64,000 bases of DNA from contig NC_056765.1 in the NCBI RefSeq assembly GCF_018687715.1, positions 12,080,001 to 12,144,000 on the forward strand. The letters run 5' to 3'. The translations under genes and the position numbers were made by a program. The DNA is from Carya illinoinensis. Lineage: Eukaryota; Streptophyta; Magnoliopsida; Fagales; Juglandaceae. The notes under the pieces are model-generated. The model was not told where the DNA came from, did no database searches, and saw nothing but the letters and a program-made list of their open reading frames with translations. Shown here one piece after another: positions 20,621 through 31,900 of this stretch (position 1 is the first letter of the stretch; every line of letters begins with the position of its first letter).

Positions 20621-21123
20621 TATTGGATATCACTCGCATTTTTGTCCATTATGTTTGGGGCATCAACCAAGACATGAACTCCACACTTCTTCACCTCAGC
20701 CAATGCCCCTAAATCAAAGGAAAACTCGATTTCGTCTCCACTTACTAGCTCCATTATTTTGTAAGAATTACCAAGGATCACAAACTTGTTTCTTAAAATA
20801 GACCATCGGAATAGGAACAAATTAGCTGAATGGTTCACATGCAAGATACTTGGTGCAGCTGGAAGAATAATCTGTTGGTAGCCTTTGGTTTTATTGTGAA
20901 CAGCCATCTTGATTTGAGACCATTCGATACCGGTATCTAACCGGAACATTTCTGTGCATGTATAAACAGCACAAATATATAATATACGAAAATCACCCTC
21001 TGAAAGCGAAGGTACATGAAAGGATATGGAAGGTCCCATTTCCTGATTGCTGAACCAATTTGGAATATCACTAGTAGGGAAGATAATCATACGGTAACAA
21101 GGAGTATAGTTGGTCCGCGTAGA
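20431..21123 (-). CDS. TNL exon 5: C-JID domain and acidic repeat tail
   Basis: MIIFPTSDIPNWFSNQEMG and SISFHVPSL are hallmarks of the post-LRR C-JID (jelly-roll) domain of TNLs. ILYICAVY and SGDEIEFSFDLG follow. The last 60-odd residues are an acidic repeat tail ending VVFEGHVATH and a TGA at 20433-20431. A one-base difference just before this stop appears to cut off two further repeat units. Confidence 0.85.
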   Translation of the reverse strand, partial: STRTNYTPCYRMIIFPTSDIPNWFSNQEMGPSISFHVPSLSEGDFRILYICAVYTCTEMFRLDTGIEWSQIKMAVHNKTKGYQQIILPAAPSILHVNHSANLFLFRWSILRNKFVILGNSYKIMELVSGDEIEFSFDLGALAEVKKCGVHVLVDAPNIMDKNASDIQYICSDTVTDRVSEDDAFVVDEVSESGFSIDSKVCENDISTNDEIFEADAATNGVVFEGHVATH

Positions 21124-21158
21124 CTGTATCAAACAAAAGAAAAAGGGTTCAGATAATT

Positions 21159-21199
<41 letters not shown>

Positions 21200-24100
21200 C
21201 TGAAGAACACTCTTGCTAAAATCATATGACAGATTGTTGCACCCAACCAAATCAACTTGTATGTTAGATTCCAAGTTTAAGCCTTGAATATCAACCAGGT
21301 TGGAGCAGTCACCAAGGTAAAGTGCAGCTAACTCAGAACTCGAGGAAAATGAGAGTGTTTCCAATGATGAGCAGCAAAATGCTGTTAGGGTCTCTATATT
21401 TGCAGGGAGTCCCGAAATCGAGTAAAGAGACTTGCACTGATCTAAATACAGATTTTGTAATTTAGAAAGGCCACTGATGCCATCTGGTAGGATACGAAAA
21501 TTGTTTTCTGATAAATCCAAGCGTTGGAGGGAAGGGAATCCCCCAAGATCAAGGGGAATCTTATCTTCCGACAAATTACAGTCCCTAAGAACCAGTTTTC
21601 CCAAAGTGTCAAACCCAGGAACAGAAGCTTGTAGCAAAGTTCTGGGATTCCAATTTCTTGGTGATAACAATGATGAGAAACGTGACAGCCAAGATCCTGA
21701 GAATTGTTCTTTGCATTCGGATAAGGATAAGCCTTTCCAATTCATCAAAAAACTCAAGGACGATGGGAGTTGCTTAATGGCAGTTCCTCCTATAAACAGC
21801 TCTTTTAAAGCCAACATATCCCCCAAATTCTCTGGCAACTTTTCAAGCTCTAAGCAACCAGACAAGTTAAGAGTTTCAAGAGATTCTAATTTAGAGATGC
21901 TTTTTGGGAGATTCCTAAGGTTCTTGCATCCTTTTAAATTCAACAAAACAAGCCCTTCAAGATATCTTACAGAATCATGAAGCTCAACCAAGCTTATGCA
22001 ACCTTCCAGTATTAGCATCTGTAGATGTGGGACTTGTGAGAAGCAAGGTGATTTGCAGAGATTTTTGGAATAGCTGAGATTAAGGACTTTCAACTTGTTG
22101 AATATCTGCATTATGTATATAACAACTGAGATTTTTGGAATAGCGAAGACTTTTGGTGTGTGTGAATGATTACTAACATCAAAAGAGGAATAAAAGGTAC
22201 AGTAAAATTCGTTACCATGTTCTCCTTCCAGACTTCTATAAAATTACTATGCTGCAAATCAAGCACAACAAGGTTCTCAAGATGAAATTTTGGAGGTAGA
22301 ATTTTTAATGGGCACTTATGCCAACATAGCCATCTTAGCTCTTTGGAAAGAAGCTCGAAGCGTCCTGTGAGATTTACATTATTGATCTGGAGCAACCTCA
22401 AATTCTTCATCTTTGCAAATGCATCGGTTTTTAGATGTATCTCCTTAGGTGCAGGTGGATTTAGCATGAGACCCTCCACTACATGAGATTCCTAGCAAAA
22501 TATGAAGTTGGATTAGGAATGTATACCTCATCTTTCGTAAGGCTGGAACAAACTTGAATTGTAGGCCTAGCTTTTCTGCTCATAACTACACAGACAAAGA
22601 ATTGAGAGATTTAGATATGAATAGAATTGCTTAAAACGTGATTGAATACTTCTCAATATTGTCAGATGAACTTTCAACTAACTGATCTAGAGAAGTTTGG
22701 ATTGGATTGAACTACATATGGTTAAAATATGTTCACACAATGATGCATGAAAATCGACAAGATAGAACTCTTATGCAAGCCAAGAGATCATTTATATCGT
22801 GTGGATATATACGTGCACATGGTTATGCATAAATGTGAATGTCTTACCATATGTTCACTGTTTAGTACATTGAACACGTCCTCATGAAACCACAACCTAC
22901 TACGTCTTCCTAGATCTTTACATGAACTTTCGCGAACAATTTCCCTCCCTATATCTCGAATCAAATCATGCATCCTCAGCTTATTATGGCAATCTATTGT
23001 CACAACAGACCTCCGGGCAAGATTACTAATACCAATATCAGGGAAAAAACCACACCCATCGAGAATTTTGGCAACATATTTTGCGTCCATCCCTATAAAG
23101 AAGCACGCAATATCAAGGAATATGTCCATTGTTGTCTCATCTAATGAATCAAAGCTTACTCGAAGTATTTTTTGAATGTGATGGTCAGGCATTTTTTGTA
23201 ATTTTTCCACTGTGCTTTTCCATTCGGTAATGCTTCTTCCCAAGAGAAAAGAACCCAAAACTTCAAGAGCTAATGGATGCCCTCCAGTATACTTCACTAC
23301 ACTAATCGAAAGCTCCTGGTAATCTTCCATTGGATGGGGCATCTTGAAGGCATGCCAGCTAAAAAGTTCAAGAGAGTCCGTACAAGCCAATTCTTCCACT
23401 TTATATTTTTTATAGTTTCCTAATTGCTTCAGCAAATGCTCATCTTTAGTCGTTGCAATGATTCTACTTCCAGCACCAAACCAGTCACTGTTTCCGGCTA
23501 ATGCGCTTAGTTGATCAACGTGATCCACGTCATCAAGAACAACAAGAACTTTTTTCCTAGCAAGGAGTTTCTTAATCAAATAGATTCCGCTATCAACATT
23601 TTCAAATGGAAAATCTCTGTTTTTCAAGATATCAAAGAGAAGAATTTTTTGTAACTTGAATAAACCATCAGACTGTCTTGAAGTTTCTTTAATGTTTAAG
23701 AGAAAACTACTTCCTTCAAATCCATCACTTATTTGGTTATAAACAGCTTTTGCTATGACTGTTTTACCTATTCCACTCATCCCATGGACACTAACAATGC
23801 GAACATCATTTGTTTCCAGATTTAATAAGGCTTTCATCTCCATAATTCGAAAATCTATTCCTACTGGGTGTTTGGCCACATTCAAGCGATTAGGGTGTAA
23901 TTGATGCAAGATTTCTCTGGTGATCTTCTCGATGAACTTTGCTTCAAACCTGCACATTACAACTCAAATGGAAAATAAAACAGCAAGTCATTCCAAGCAA
24001 TTAAGTTATCATAGTTATTAAGAATATAATTTACATTTATTTCTGTCAAGGTTCTTGTCATACGTCACACATGGCAGACTGATCAAACTCATCACACTTA

Positions 24101-25618
24101 CTAAGATTTGTAGCATGTAAAGTTTACAATTGGAGATACACATACATGCACGCTATGCCTATGTATGGGATTCAGCAAACCACGAGTCTTTCCCGGTGAT
24201 TATAAAGAAAAAGGAGAATTAAAGGAAATAAAACTTTAGGGACTTGATAGTGCTTTCTTTCTTCTGTTTGCATGTTGTTTAGTTGAAAAATAATGAATTT
24301 CAGTTAGATGGTGAAAAACAAAGAAAGAAAAAGGTAGAGATACCTCAGGCTTAGGAATAGAAAATATCTTTGGTTGAATGGTCTCTACGTTCTGAAATGT
24401 CAAAAACAAGTCTTTTGAAGCACCATTCATTAACATTAATAACATTTGTGCGTGTGTATTATCTATATATGTGTGCATATATATATATATATATAAAATC
24501 TATGTACATGTGCGTGTATATATATATATATATAAGAATATTGCAGAACTCTTGGATTATAAGGTATGTGCCCAAACACCATTTCAGTAGTGGATCCAAG
24601 AATATTATCCTCTCGGGATGGATTAATGGATCACAAAAGAAAAGATTCAAAAAAAAAAAAAAAAAAAAAAAATCCACAATACCAATCCCGCTTGCTTGCT
24701 TGCTGCTTGGATGAGCAAAAAAGGACCAGTCAAAGAATAGTGAAAAGGGTTAACATATTATGTGATCCAGTGGAGAGACTTGATATGATTTGTTTTTTCT
24801 TTTAAACAACTAGTCATGAGTTTTTGTAGAGATACTATTTCTTTTCTTACCTAATCTTTAGTTTGCTGCCAATGGATAGATCAATTACAACTGTTACCAC
24901 ATGCTCTATAGCAATTCCCCACAGACAGATTAAAAAAAAAGGATAATATTTTCTACTTAGGGTTTAAGGATTCAGAAGAAAGTAATGGTTAAGAAGTTGC
25001 CAAGATTCAGGGACAGTTTTTCCAAGTAAATCAACTTTATTCCATATTCCAAGCAAATCTAGATTAATTTTGAATGCGTATAGGATTTAGATTAAAAACA
25101 ATAGTATAATACCCGTTGGAAACACTCTCAAGATCCCAGCCCGAACAGTTTGCAGCTTCGGTAAGAGCTGCTCTCCACCTTTTTACCCTCATCAGGTCCT
25201 CCTGAAACCGCTCCGCATGCCGCGCAAATGATTCGGTAAAAGTTCCAGTCTGGTTTCGAACATCCGAAGGGCTCACATGATAAAATACAGGAAAAAGAGT
25301 ATGGCTTTTAGTATTCTTGCAATGCACAATTTCCACAAGCTCGTCAAGACACCACTTGGAAGAAGCATAGCCTTGGGAAAAGACAACAATGGAAATCCTT
25401 GATCCACGGATCGCATTGAGTAGTTCGGTAGAGATATTTTTCCCTCTTCGAAGAGCGTCATCATCTCGGAAGGTATGAATCCCGACTCTCACCAAAGCGG
25501 AGTAGAGGTGATCGATGAAATTCTTACGAGTGTCTTCACCTCTAAAACTAAGGAAGATGTCATAATTCCACTGATTTGAACCGTGTTCCAAAGATGATGG
25601 AAGGGTTGGAGTAACCAT
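20431..25618 (-). CDS. TIR-NB-LRR (TNL) disease-resistance protein, five exons
   Basis: I propose exons 25618-25113, 23949-22848, 22491-22216, 22105-21200 and 21123-20431, all with GT/AG introns. They total 3483 bases, so 1160 residues plus stop, with no internal stop. Order: TIR domain (about 15-165), NB-ARC (about 190-500) with P-loop GMSGIGKT (225-232), kinase-2 VLVVLDDVD, GSRIIATT, GGHPLALEV and MHD (495-497), then LRRs, a C-JID domain and an acidic repeat tail. TNLs are cytoplasmic or nuclear immune receptors. Effector recognition by the LRR/C-JID part drives assembly and TIR NADase activity, which signals through EDS1 partners. The start at 25618 gives the usual short leader before NYDIFLSFRGEDTR. 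All key motifs are intact, so it is probably functional, but expression and splicing are inferred only from sequence. Confidence 0.88.
21124..21199 (-). other. TNL intron 4 (76 bp) made largely of (CT)n
   Basis: This very short intron has a (CT)n tract (plus-strand GA, 21162-21197) right after the donor. It then runs through CCCTTTTTTCTTTTGTTTGATACAG to the acceptor, so a microsatellite fills about half of it. Confidence 0.8.
21200..22105 (-). CDS. TNL exon 4: main LRR array
   Basis: After a 110-bp intron it gives 302 codons of TNL-type LRRs: KLKVLNLSYSKNL, HLQMLILEGC, GLVLLNLKGCKNL, SLETLNLSGC, ALKELFIGGTAI, SLQRLDLSENNFRILP and KLQNLYLDQCKSL. It ends at SVLQ before a GT donor. The LRR surface is where TNLs usually vary for recognition. 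Confidence 0.9.
22216..22491 (-). CDS. TNL exon 3: NB-LRR linker and first LRRs
   Basis: Follows a 356-bp intron (22847-22492). It reads ESHVVEGLMLNPPAPKE, the standard TNL segment after the MHD region, then AFAKMKNLRLLQINNV, ELRWLCWHKCPLKILPPKFH and VVLDLQHSNFIEVW, typical of the linker and first repeats. The exon is 276 bp, phase 0 at both ends. Confidence 0.88.
22848..23949 (-). CDS. TNL exon 2: NB-ARC domain
   Basis: Starts with FEAKFIEKITREIL and GIDFRIMEMKALL, the usual start of the TNL nucleotide-binding exon. P-loop, kinase-2, RNBS-B, GLPL-type (GGHPLAL), RNBS-D (FLDIACFFIG) and MHD (LRMHDLIRDIGREIVRE) motifs follow in order. It ends in phase 0 after SEHM. The P-loop lysine and threonine and the double aspartate are all present. 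Confidence 0.92.
23950..25112 (-). other. TNL intron 1 (about 1.16 kb)
   Basis: GT at 25112-25111 and AG at 23951-23950. It contains a TA/TG-rich stretch (24470-24537) and a poly-A run (about 24647-24670 on the plus strand) next to a TGCTTGCTTGC word. There is no coding signal; short frames here are artefacts. Confidence 0.75.
25113..25618 (-). CDS. TNL exon 1: TIR domain
   Basis: Carries WNYDIFLSFRGEDTRKNF (TIR box 1), GIHTFRDDDALRRGKNIS, then ISIVVFSQGYASSKWCLDEL, which includes the conserved glutamate expected to be catalytic, and FPVFYHVSPSDVRNQTG. The donor is placed after two bases of a glycine codon (AACGG|GTATTA), which joins in phase to exon 2. Confidence 0.9.
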
Positions 25619-25736
25619 GTGAATGGAGGTGTTTCTTGGGATTGAGATTGATTGGACTGGAAAAGAGACAAAACTTGTGAGTTAAAAAACGGGATAAAGA
25701 GGAGTTTCCAGGATCAGAGAAAGAGAGAACGAAGAG

Positions 25737-25777
<41 letters not shown>

Positions 25778-25800
25778 TGCAATCTTTTGAGTATTGAAGC
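25619..25800 (-). promoter_or_regulatory. TNL 5' leader with (CT)n microsatellite
   Basis: Upstream of the TNL ATG the minus strand has a (CT)15 tract (plus-strand GA, 25741-25771). CT-rich 5' leaders are common in plant genes. No clear TATA box was fixed. Confidence 0.5.
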
Positions 25801-27481
25801 CTGCGCGTTGACAACTACCTAGTGGTGCTCGGTCAATGGCAGCACTGAGCGAGGAGGGCATGGTACATCGATCCTAGCCGTCCATTTTTGTCAACGAAGT
25901 GGCTGCCATGGCAGCTTACCTTCCCCAACAGAGACAGCTTTGTTATATATATTAAAAAATGCAAATTGCGTTATCATGTGTAGTTTTGGTTTTCTCGCTT
26001 TCACACACATTCATACCCGCCCAGTGTTTGTCTATACTCCAAAGTTAAGGAAGGATTTTGAAGCCATCTAAATTACGTGCTTTTGGATGCAGATGGAGGA
26101 GATTTTTGAATCCACCTTCCAAGGCATCGATCGATGGCCTCTGACTTCCGAGCACATCAACAGCTTCAAATTCCCCTCTAAATGCGCAGAGGAGATTTTT
26201 TAATCCACGTACCGAAGCTTTCTTTTCGGGTGGGTATCAGGAAGGGAGCTCTACTATACCGCCGGGCGTGCCGCTTAGACCAAATTTTTTTTTCATTTAT
26301 TTTTTCATATTTTTTTAAATATTTTTAAAAATTTTAAAAATAGATTAATATATTAAAAATTATTTTTTTAATTATTAAATAAAAAAGTAATTAATTTTTT
26401 TCTAAACAGTACATTTGAGCAGTAGACAAGCCAGCTTTTTCCATAGCTCAAAGTCAAACTGTCGAAGCATATCTGCCAGCATTCCTCGAGTGCCAGTATA
26501 TACGAAGCCCGTTCTCCAGCCAGAGAAAATCGCGATTCGCGGCCATTCTCAGTACCTGACCATGCTGCCAGGTGTCAGGTGTGAGAAGAAGATTTTTCCC
26601 CGAGAAATGTTTTCTTTTTTATTTACTCCTTCTTCAACTTCTTCTTTTCCGAGAGAAATACTTCTACAGAACTTCCCTGTATCAGCAAACTTAGTGCACT
26701 CATGTGTGGCTGCTTCTATCATTTCCATTTTTTTAAACATCCAAAACGTGGTTCTCTCTCTGCTTTATTTTTCTGCTTTAACTTTTGGGAGAGATATAAT
26801 TGGTTTTGGAGCAGAACTAGAGTGATGGTGTTTGGTTAGGAGGAAACTCGGAGAAAAAAATGCTTCATTTGGAGATTCTTGTTTGGGTACGTTCTATTTG
26901 AAGGGGACGAGTTGGACAAATTGGGTTGAGCATCGTTATCAACATTAAGCGTTGTGTTATAGAATGTTCTAATTGGGGAGGAAAACGCATTTAAAACTGA
27001 GATTTGAGTTCTGAACTCTATTTTCTTATTATTTTGTAACAACAAAAAGAAAATTGTAGAAAGAAAGAAAAACCTCTAGCTGCTCAGCCATGTTTGAGTG
27101 AGAGAGAGAGAGAGAGAGAGAGGGGCTTGGTTAAACTCTTTACATGTCTCGTTCTTTAAGTTCTGTTAAATGTGTGTGTACGGATGGACACGCAGGGGAA
27201 TGAATCTAATATTAATTTTTTAATTATAATATTATTAAAAAAATATTTACTTAATTATTAAATAAAAAATAGATTGGGATATACTATCGGGACCCTCAAT
27301 CGGTGATTCGGTAGGTTTAGTATTTCTTATGTTACTTTTACTACTTACACCCGCATTACTAATGTTTTATTAAGATCTTTCTTTTTTTTTTTTTTTTTTT
27401 TTTTTTTCTAATTGCTAATTGAATCTAAGTTAGAATTTTTAATATATGGTATTTTTGTATAAGTCACAAGAAAATCAATTT
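25801..27481. other. Intergenic DNA between TNL and LINE
   Basis: No convincing gene. It includes a possible AT-rich MITE (26255-26424, next entry), a (GA)n tract at about 27102-27122 and a poly-T run at about 27382-27408. The frame at 26415-26825 has no recognised domain. Confidence 0.4.
26255..26424. mobile_element. Possible AT-rich MITE
   Basis: Ends CTACTATACCGCC...GCTTAGACC and, from the right, CTACTGCTCAAATGTACTGT, then TTAGA, match partly as inverted repeats around an AAATTTT-rich core. Confidence 0.4.
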
Positions 27482-27499
27482 AATCAACTAATACGGATA
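27482..27499 (+). repeat. LINE target-site duplication, left copy
   Basis: AATCAACTAATACGGATA, identical to 33103-33120. Confidence 0.9.
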
Positions 27500-27652
27500 T
27501 GATGTCAATACATCTAAATTCATCTTAGGTGATTGCAAGTCTTCTCTCGTAACCGTCTGCTGAGAGGCGATTGAAGGTGAAGTTCAGTCCGTTTTATTTC
27601 CCGCGCAGGAGGGAGGTGAAGGGTGGTTTTCCTCCTCACTACGGTGGTAGTG

Positions 27653-28939
27653 ATGGAAGAGATAGCTGAGGTATGGAGTCGGTTACGGCTGAATGAAGAT
27701 GAGAATACGCCGTTGGAAGTGAATGAGGAAGTAGACGTAAGTATAAGAGAAAGGGGAGAAAAGAGTATTGTAGGGAAAGTGTGCTCGACGAGGAGAATCG
27801 GAAAGGAAATTGTAAAGGGGACGATGGAGAAGATCTGGAGGGTGAGGAAGCCTTTGGACTTTGAGGAAATCAGATTCAATTGCTTTGTTATAACGTTAGC
27901 ATGTTCAAGAGATAAATACAGAGTGCTGGATGGTTGTCCGTGGTTATTCGATAACCACCTGTTTGTTTTGAAGGACTATGATGGTGAGACGCCAGTTAAC
28001 TTGCTGGATTTTGACACTGCAGATCTGTGGATTCAAATGCACAATCTCCCGCTGGGACATATGAATAAGTGGATGGGAGAACAGATCGGGAAGTCGATTG
28101 GAAAGGTAATTGATGTGGATGTCACTGAAGATGGAATGGCGTGGGGACGGTGTTTGAGGGTTAAAGTTGAATGTAACTTGAAGAGTCCATTGGCTAGGGG
28201 AAGATATGTAAAGACAATGAGAGGTAAACTGTGGGTACCTTTTCAATATGAAAAGTTACCTAAGATGTGTTTTGATTGTGGACGTATTGTTCACGGGAAG
28301 GATGGTTGTACGAAGGAAGGAGATTCAGATGTAGTGCAATATGGCACGTGGTTGAGAGCAAAGGTGGTGAATAAAAAACAGAGTGATCGAACTACATTTG
28401 GTAACAAAAAGAAAGAAGGTGATGAAGGAAAGGGGAAGAAGGGGGAGGAAGTTATGGAAGGGAATGGACAGAATAAGGAGGAGAAGGTGTTTGTGTTTTT
28501 GTCTGAGAAGGATAGGGAGGTGGTAAGGGAACCGGGAGGGGAGATGGAGTGTTTGGGGGATGGAGGAAGGGAGTTAAAGGAACCTAGCCAGGACAGGTCA
28601 GATCTACAAGAAGAGGTGGGGTGCTTAATAGTCAAGGAAAGGCCAAACTCAGTTAGACCAGATCAAGAATCAGTGGTGGATCGAGCACAAAGTGAGGAGA
28701 CAGGTGATAGAGGTAGAATAAATGAAAGCACTAGAAGATGGAAAAGAAGAGCTAGAGGGAAAAATCAAACTACTGAGGTACGTATTCCAGTGCCTAATTT
28801 CAAAAGATCTTTAGTAGATGAAGAAATGGATTTGGAGATGGTTATAGCAGGAAAAAAGGCAAGAACAGATGTTGGTGCAGAGTCTAATTTGGACTTCTGT
28901 GAGGCGGTGGCTGAGATGCAGCCCCGCCAGGTATTATGA
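27653..28939 (+). CDS. LINE ORF1: DUF4283 and CCHC zinc-knuckle protein
   Basis: I choose the ATG at 27653 (MEEIAEVWSRL), the usual start of plant LINE ORF1 proteins. An in-frame ATG at 27623 would add ten residues. Counted from 27623, the DUF4283 region covers about residues 45-155 (CFVITLACSRDKYRVLDGCP, then WLFDNHLFVLKDY). It is followed by a CCHC knuckle C216-x2-C219-x4-H224-x4-C229 (CFDCGRIVHGKDGC). The C-terminal half is charged and low in complexity. ORF1 proteins bind the element RNA and help form the retrotransposition particle. The stop TGA overlaps the ORF2 start in ATGA. Confidence 0.9.
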   Translation: MEEIAEVWSRLRLNEDENTPLEVNEEVDVSIRERGEKSIVGKVCSTRRIGKEIVKGTMEKIWRVRKPLDFEEIRFNCFVITLACSRDKYRVLDGCPWLFDNHLFVLKDYDGETPVNLLDFDTADLWIQMHNLPLGHMNKWMGEQIGKSIGKVIDVDVTEDGMAWGRCLRVKVECNLKSPLARGRYVKTMRGKLWVPFQYEKLPKMCFDCGRIVHGKDGCTKEGDSDVVQYGTWLRAKVVNKKQSDRTTFGNKKKEGDEGKGKKGEEVMEGNGQNKEEKVFVFLSEKDREVVREPGGEMECLGDGGRELKEPSQDRSDLQEEVGCLIVKERPNSVRPDQESVVDRAQSEETGDRGRINESTRRWKRRARGKNQTTEVRIPVPNFKRSLVDEEMDLEMVIAGKKARTDVGAESNLDFCEAVAEMQPRQVL

Positions 28940-31900
28940 AAATAATGAGTTGGAACTGCCGAGGGCTTGGGAACCCTCGGACAGTTCAAGATCTTTACCT
29001 TATGGTAAAGGATAAGCAGCCCAGTGTGGTTTTCTTAATGGAAACCAAGGTGAATGGAGGAAAGGTGGAGAGTCTGAAGGGGAGATTGCAAATGGATGGC
29101 TGTGTTGTTGTAGATCCGATAGGAAGAAGAGGGGGGCTTGCCATGTTCTGGAAGTATGAGAGTGAGGTTGAGCTGGTAAATTTTTCTCAGTGGCATATTA
29201 GTGTGTTGATAAAGAAGGAAGGAAGGAGGAGTGAATGGATCTTTACAGGCTTTTATGGCCATTCGGATGCAAGCAAAAGGAGTATGTCATGGGATTTGTT
29301 AGGGAAAATAAGGCCATCAAACCAGGAGGGATGGTGTGTAGCTGGAGATTTCAATGAAGTATTGGTACAGGCAGAGAAGTGTGGGGGTAATCAAAGGAGT
29401 GAAAATCAGATGTTACAATTTCGTGAGGCTTTAGAGTGTAATAGTCTCTCGGATTTGGGATGTCATGGTGGCTTTTTTACATGGAGTAATAGACATAAAG
29501 ATAATACATTCACAAAAGAGAGGCTGGATAGGTGTGTAGCAAATAATCAATGGAGATTGATGTATAAGGAGGTTAAGGTGGAGGGTCTTGCAGGGAGATG
29601 TTCTGATCATCTACCTATTTTATTATCTCTGTTGGGAGATGAAGGAAAGATTGGGAGAAGGGAATGCCCATTCAGATTTGAGGCAAGCTGGATGAAGGAG
29701 GAAGAGGCTGAAAAATTAGTAAGGGTGGGTTGGAATAAGGAAGGGCTGAGAGAGGACCCTATAAAAAAAATACAAAAACTGTTGATGTCATGCAAGGGAG
29801 TTCTTCAAGGGTGGTTTAGAAGGAAGGATAAAGAAAGGGTAAAGGACATTGAAATGCTGACTAAAAAAATTCAAGGGGTGCAGGAACAAGAAGGGCCACA
29901 GAATGTTGAGGAACTAAAACTACTTCAGATGAGAGTGGGAGTGCTGTTGGAGCAGGAAGATCTAAAGTGGAAGCAACGAGCAAAGAAGAATTGGTACTGC
30001 ATGGGAGACAAGAACACAAAGTTCTTCCATGCTTGTGCCAACCAGAGAAGAAAAAAGAACCTGATTCTATCAGTGTTGGATTCAAATGTCAATTTAAAGA
30101 TAGATCAGGATGGGATTGCTGAAGCTTTTAGGAAGCATTTTTCTGGAGTATATACTACTGCTGCACCTTCAAAAAGAACCATTAATATCTGTCTACAAGC
30201 AGTGGAGGGTAGGGTTACAGCAGATATGAATAGTTATCTGCAGAGGGAATTTAAAAGGAAGGAGGTGGTGGAAGCTTTGAAAATGATGGGTCCCCTCAAA
30301 TCTCCAGACCCTGATGGATATGGGGCATGTTTTTATCAAAATTACTGGGGTATTGTTGGAGAGGATGTGTGTAGAGCAGCTTTGCAGTTTCTTAATGGTG
30401 GTAGGATGGATAGTGAATTAAATCATACCTTTGTGGCATTAATTCCTAAGCTAAAGGAGCCAAAGTCAGTAAATGATTTCAGACCAATAAGTCTGTGCAA
30501 CGTGATGTATAAAGTCATTGCAAAAGTCCTTGCTAATAGATTGAAGACAGTGCTGAGTGCAGTGATATCAAGCAATCAAAGTGCTTTTATACCCGAGAGG
30601 TTAATCACAGACAATATTGTGGCTGCTTATGAAGTACTGCATTCCATGAGGACAAGACAGAAGGATAAAATGGGAAGTATGGCTCTTAAATTGGATATCT
30701 CAAAGGCATATGACAGAGTAGAGTGGAAATTTCTCCAAGGAATTATGCAAAAGCTGGGGTTTGGTGACAGGTGGATACAATTGATTATGGAGTGTGTATC
30801 AACTGTTTCTTATGCAGTGTTGACAAATGGAAGGCCAGGTGAGATTATCAAACCAACAAGGGGTTTGAGGCAGGGAGATCCATTGTCTCCCTACCTCTTC
30901 CTTTTGTGTGCTGAAGGCTTAAGTGCTATGCTCAATCAGGCTGAGAGGAGGAAGGAACTAAGGGGTGTGGCTGTGGCTAGGGGTGGGACTAGAGTGACTC
31001 ACCTCCTGTTTGCAGACGATTGTATTATCTTTGGGAGAGCTAGTTGGATTGAGTGGAGAAGAATTCGAAGTATCTTGGAATTATATGAATTGGCCTCGGG
31101 TCAAAGTCTCAATAAAGAAAAAACCACAGTGTTGTTTAGTCCGAATGCAAAGGCAAATGTAAAGATGGGTATTCTTAAGGAGCTTGGGGCTAGATTAATA
31201 CTGAACTGTGAGAAGTACTTGGGGTTGCCAGTAATGGTTGGAAGATCACGGTATAATTCCTTCAGGTGCATTAAAGACAGGGTTTGGCAAATGGTTAATA
31301 ATTGGAAGAATAAGCTTTTATCTCCAGCTGGGAAAGAAGTACTTCTAAAGGCAGTCATTCAAGCTATCCCTAACTACTATATGAATGTTTTCAGGCTACC
31401 AAAGAAGCTATGTACAGAAATAGCTGCTGTTATGGCAAGGTTTTGGTGGGGATACAAGGCAAATGATAAGAGGATCCAGTGGAAAAGCTGGCCTGCAATG
31501 GGGGTATCTAAAGCTGAAGGAGGATTGGGTTTCAGGGAGCTTGAGAGTTTTAACTCTGCTTTGCTTGCAAAACAGTGTTGGAGGTTGCTGTCTAATCCTC
31601 GATCCCTAGCTGCAAAGGTGCTCAAAGATAAGTACTATAGAAACTCAGATCTACTACAAGCCAAGCTAGGCTACAGACCTTCATTAATTTGGAGGAGTTT
31701 GTGGAGTTCAATGGGACTTTTGAAGGAAGGTCTAGTGTGGAGAGTGGGCACTGGACATAGTATCAAAATATGGGAAGATAAATGGATCCCAACCATGGTC
31801 TCTCATTGTATTCAAACTCAAAATACTGTGCTCAGTAAGGAGGCTAGAGTCCAGGAATTAATTGACCCCTCAGGGGGATGGAAAGAAGAGTTGATAAGGG

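Noticed and set aside
27520..27879. Minus-strand frames antisense to the LINE (also 27944-28246, 28291-28635, 32471-32929)
   Set aside because: Shadows of intact LINE ORFs.
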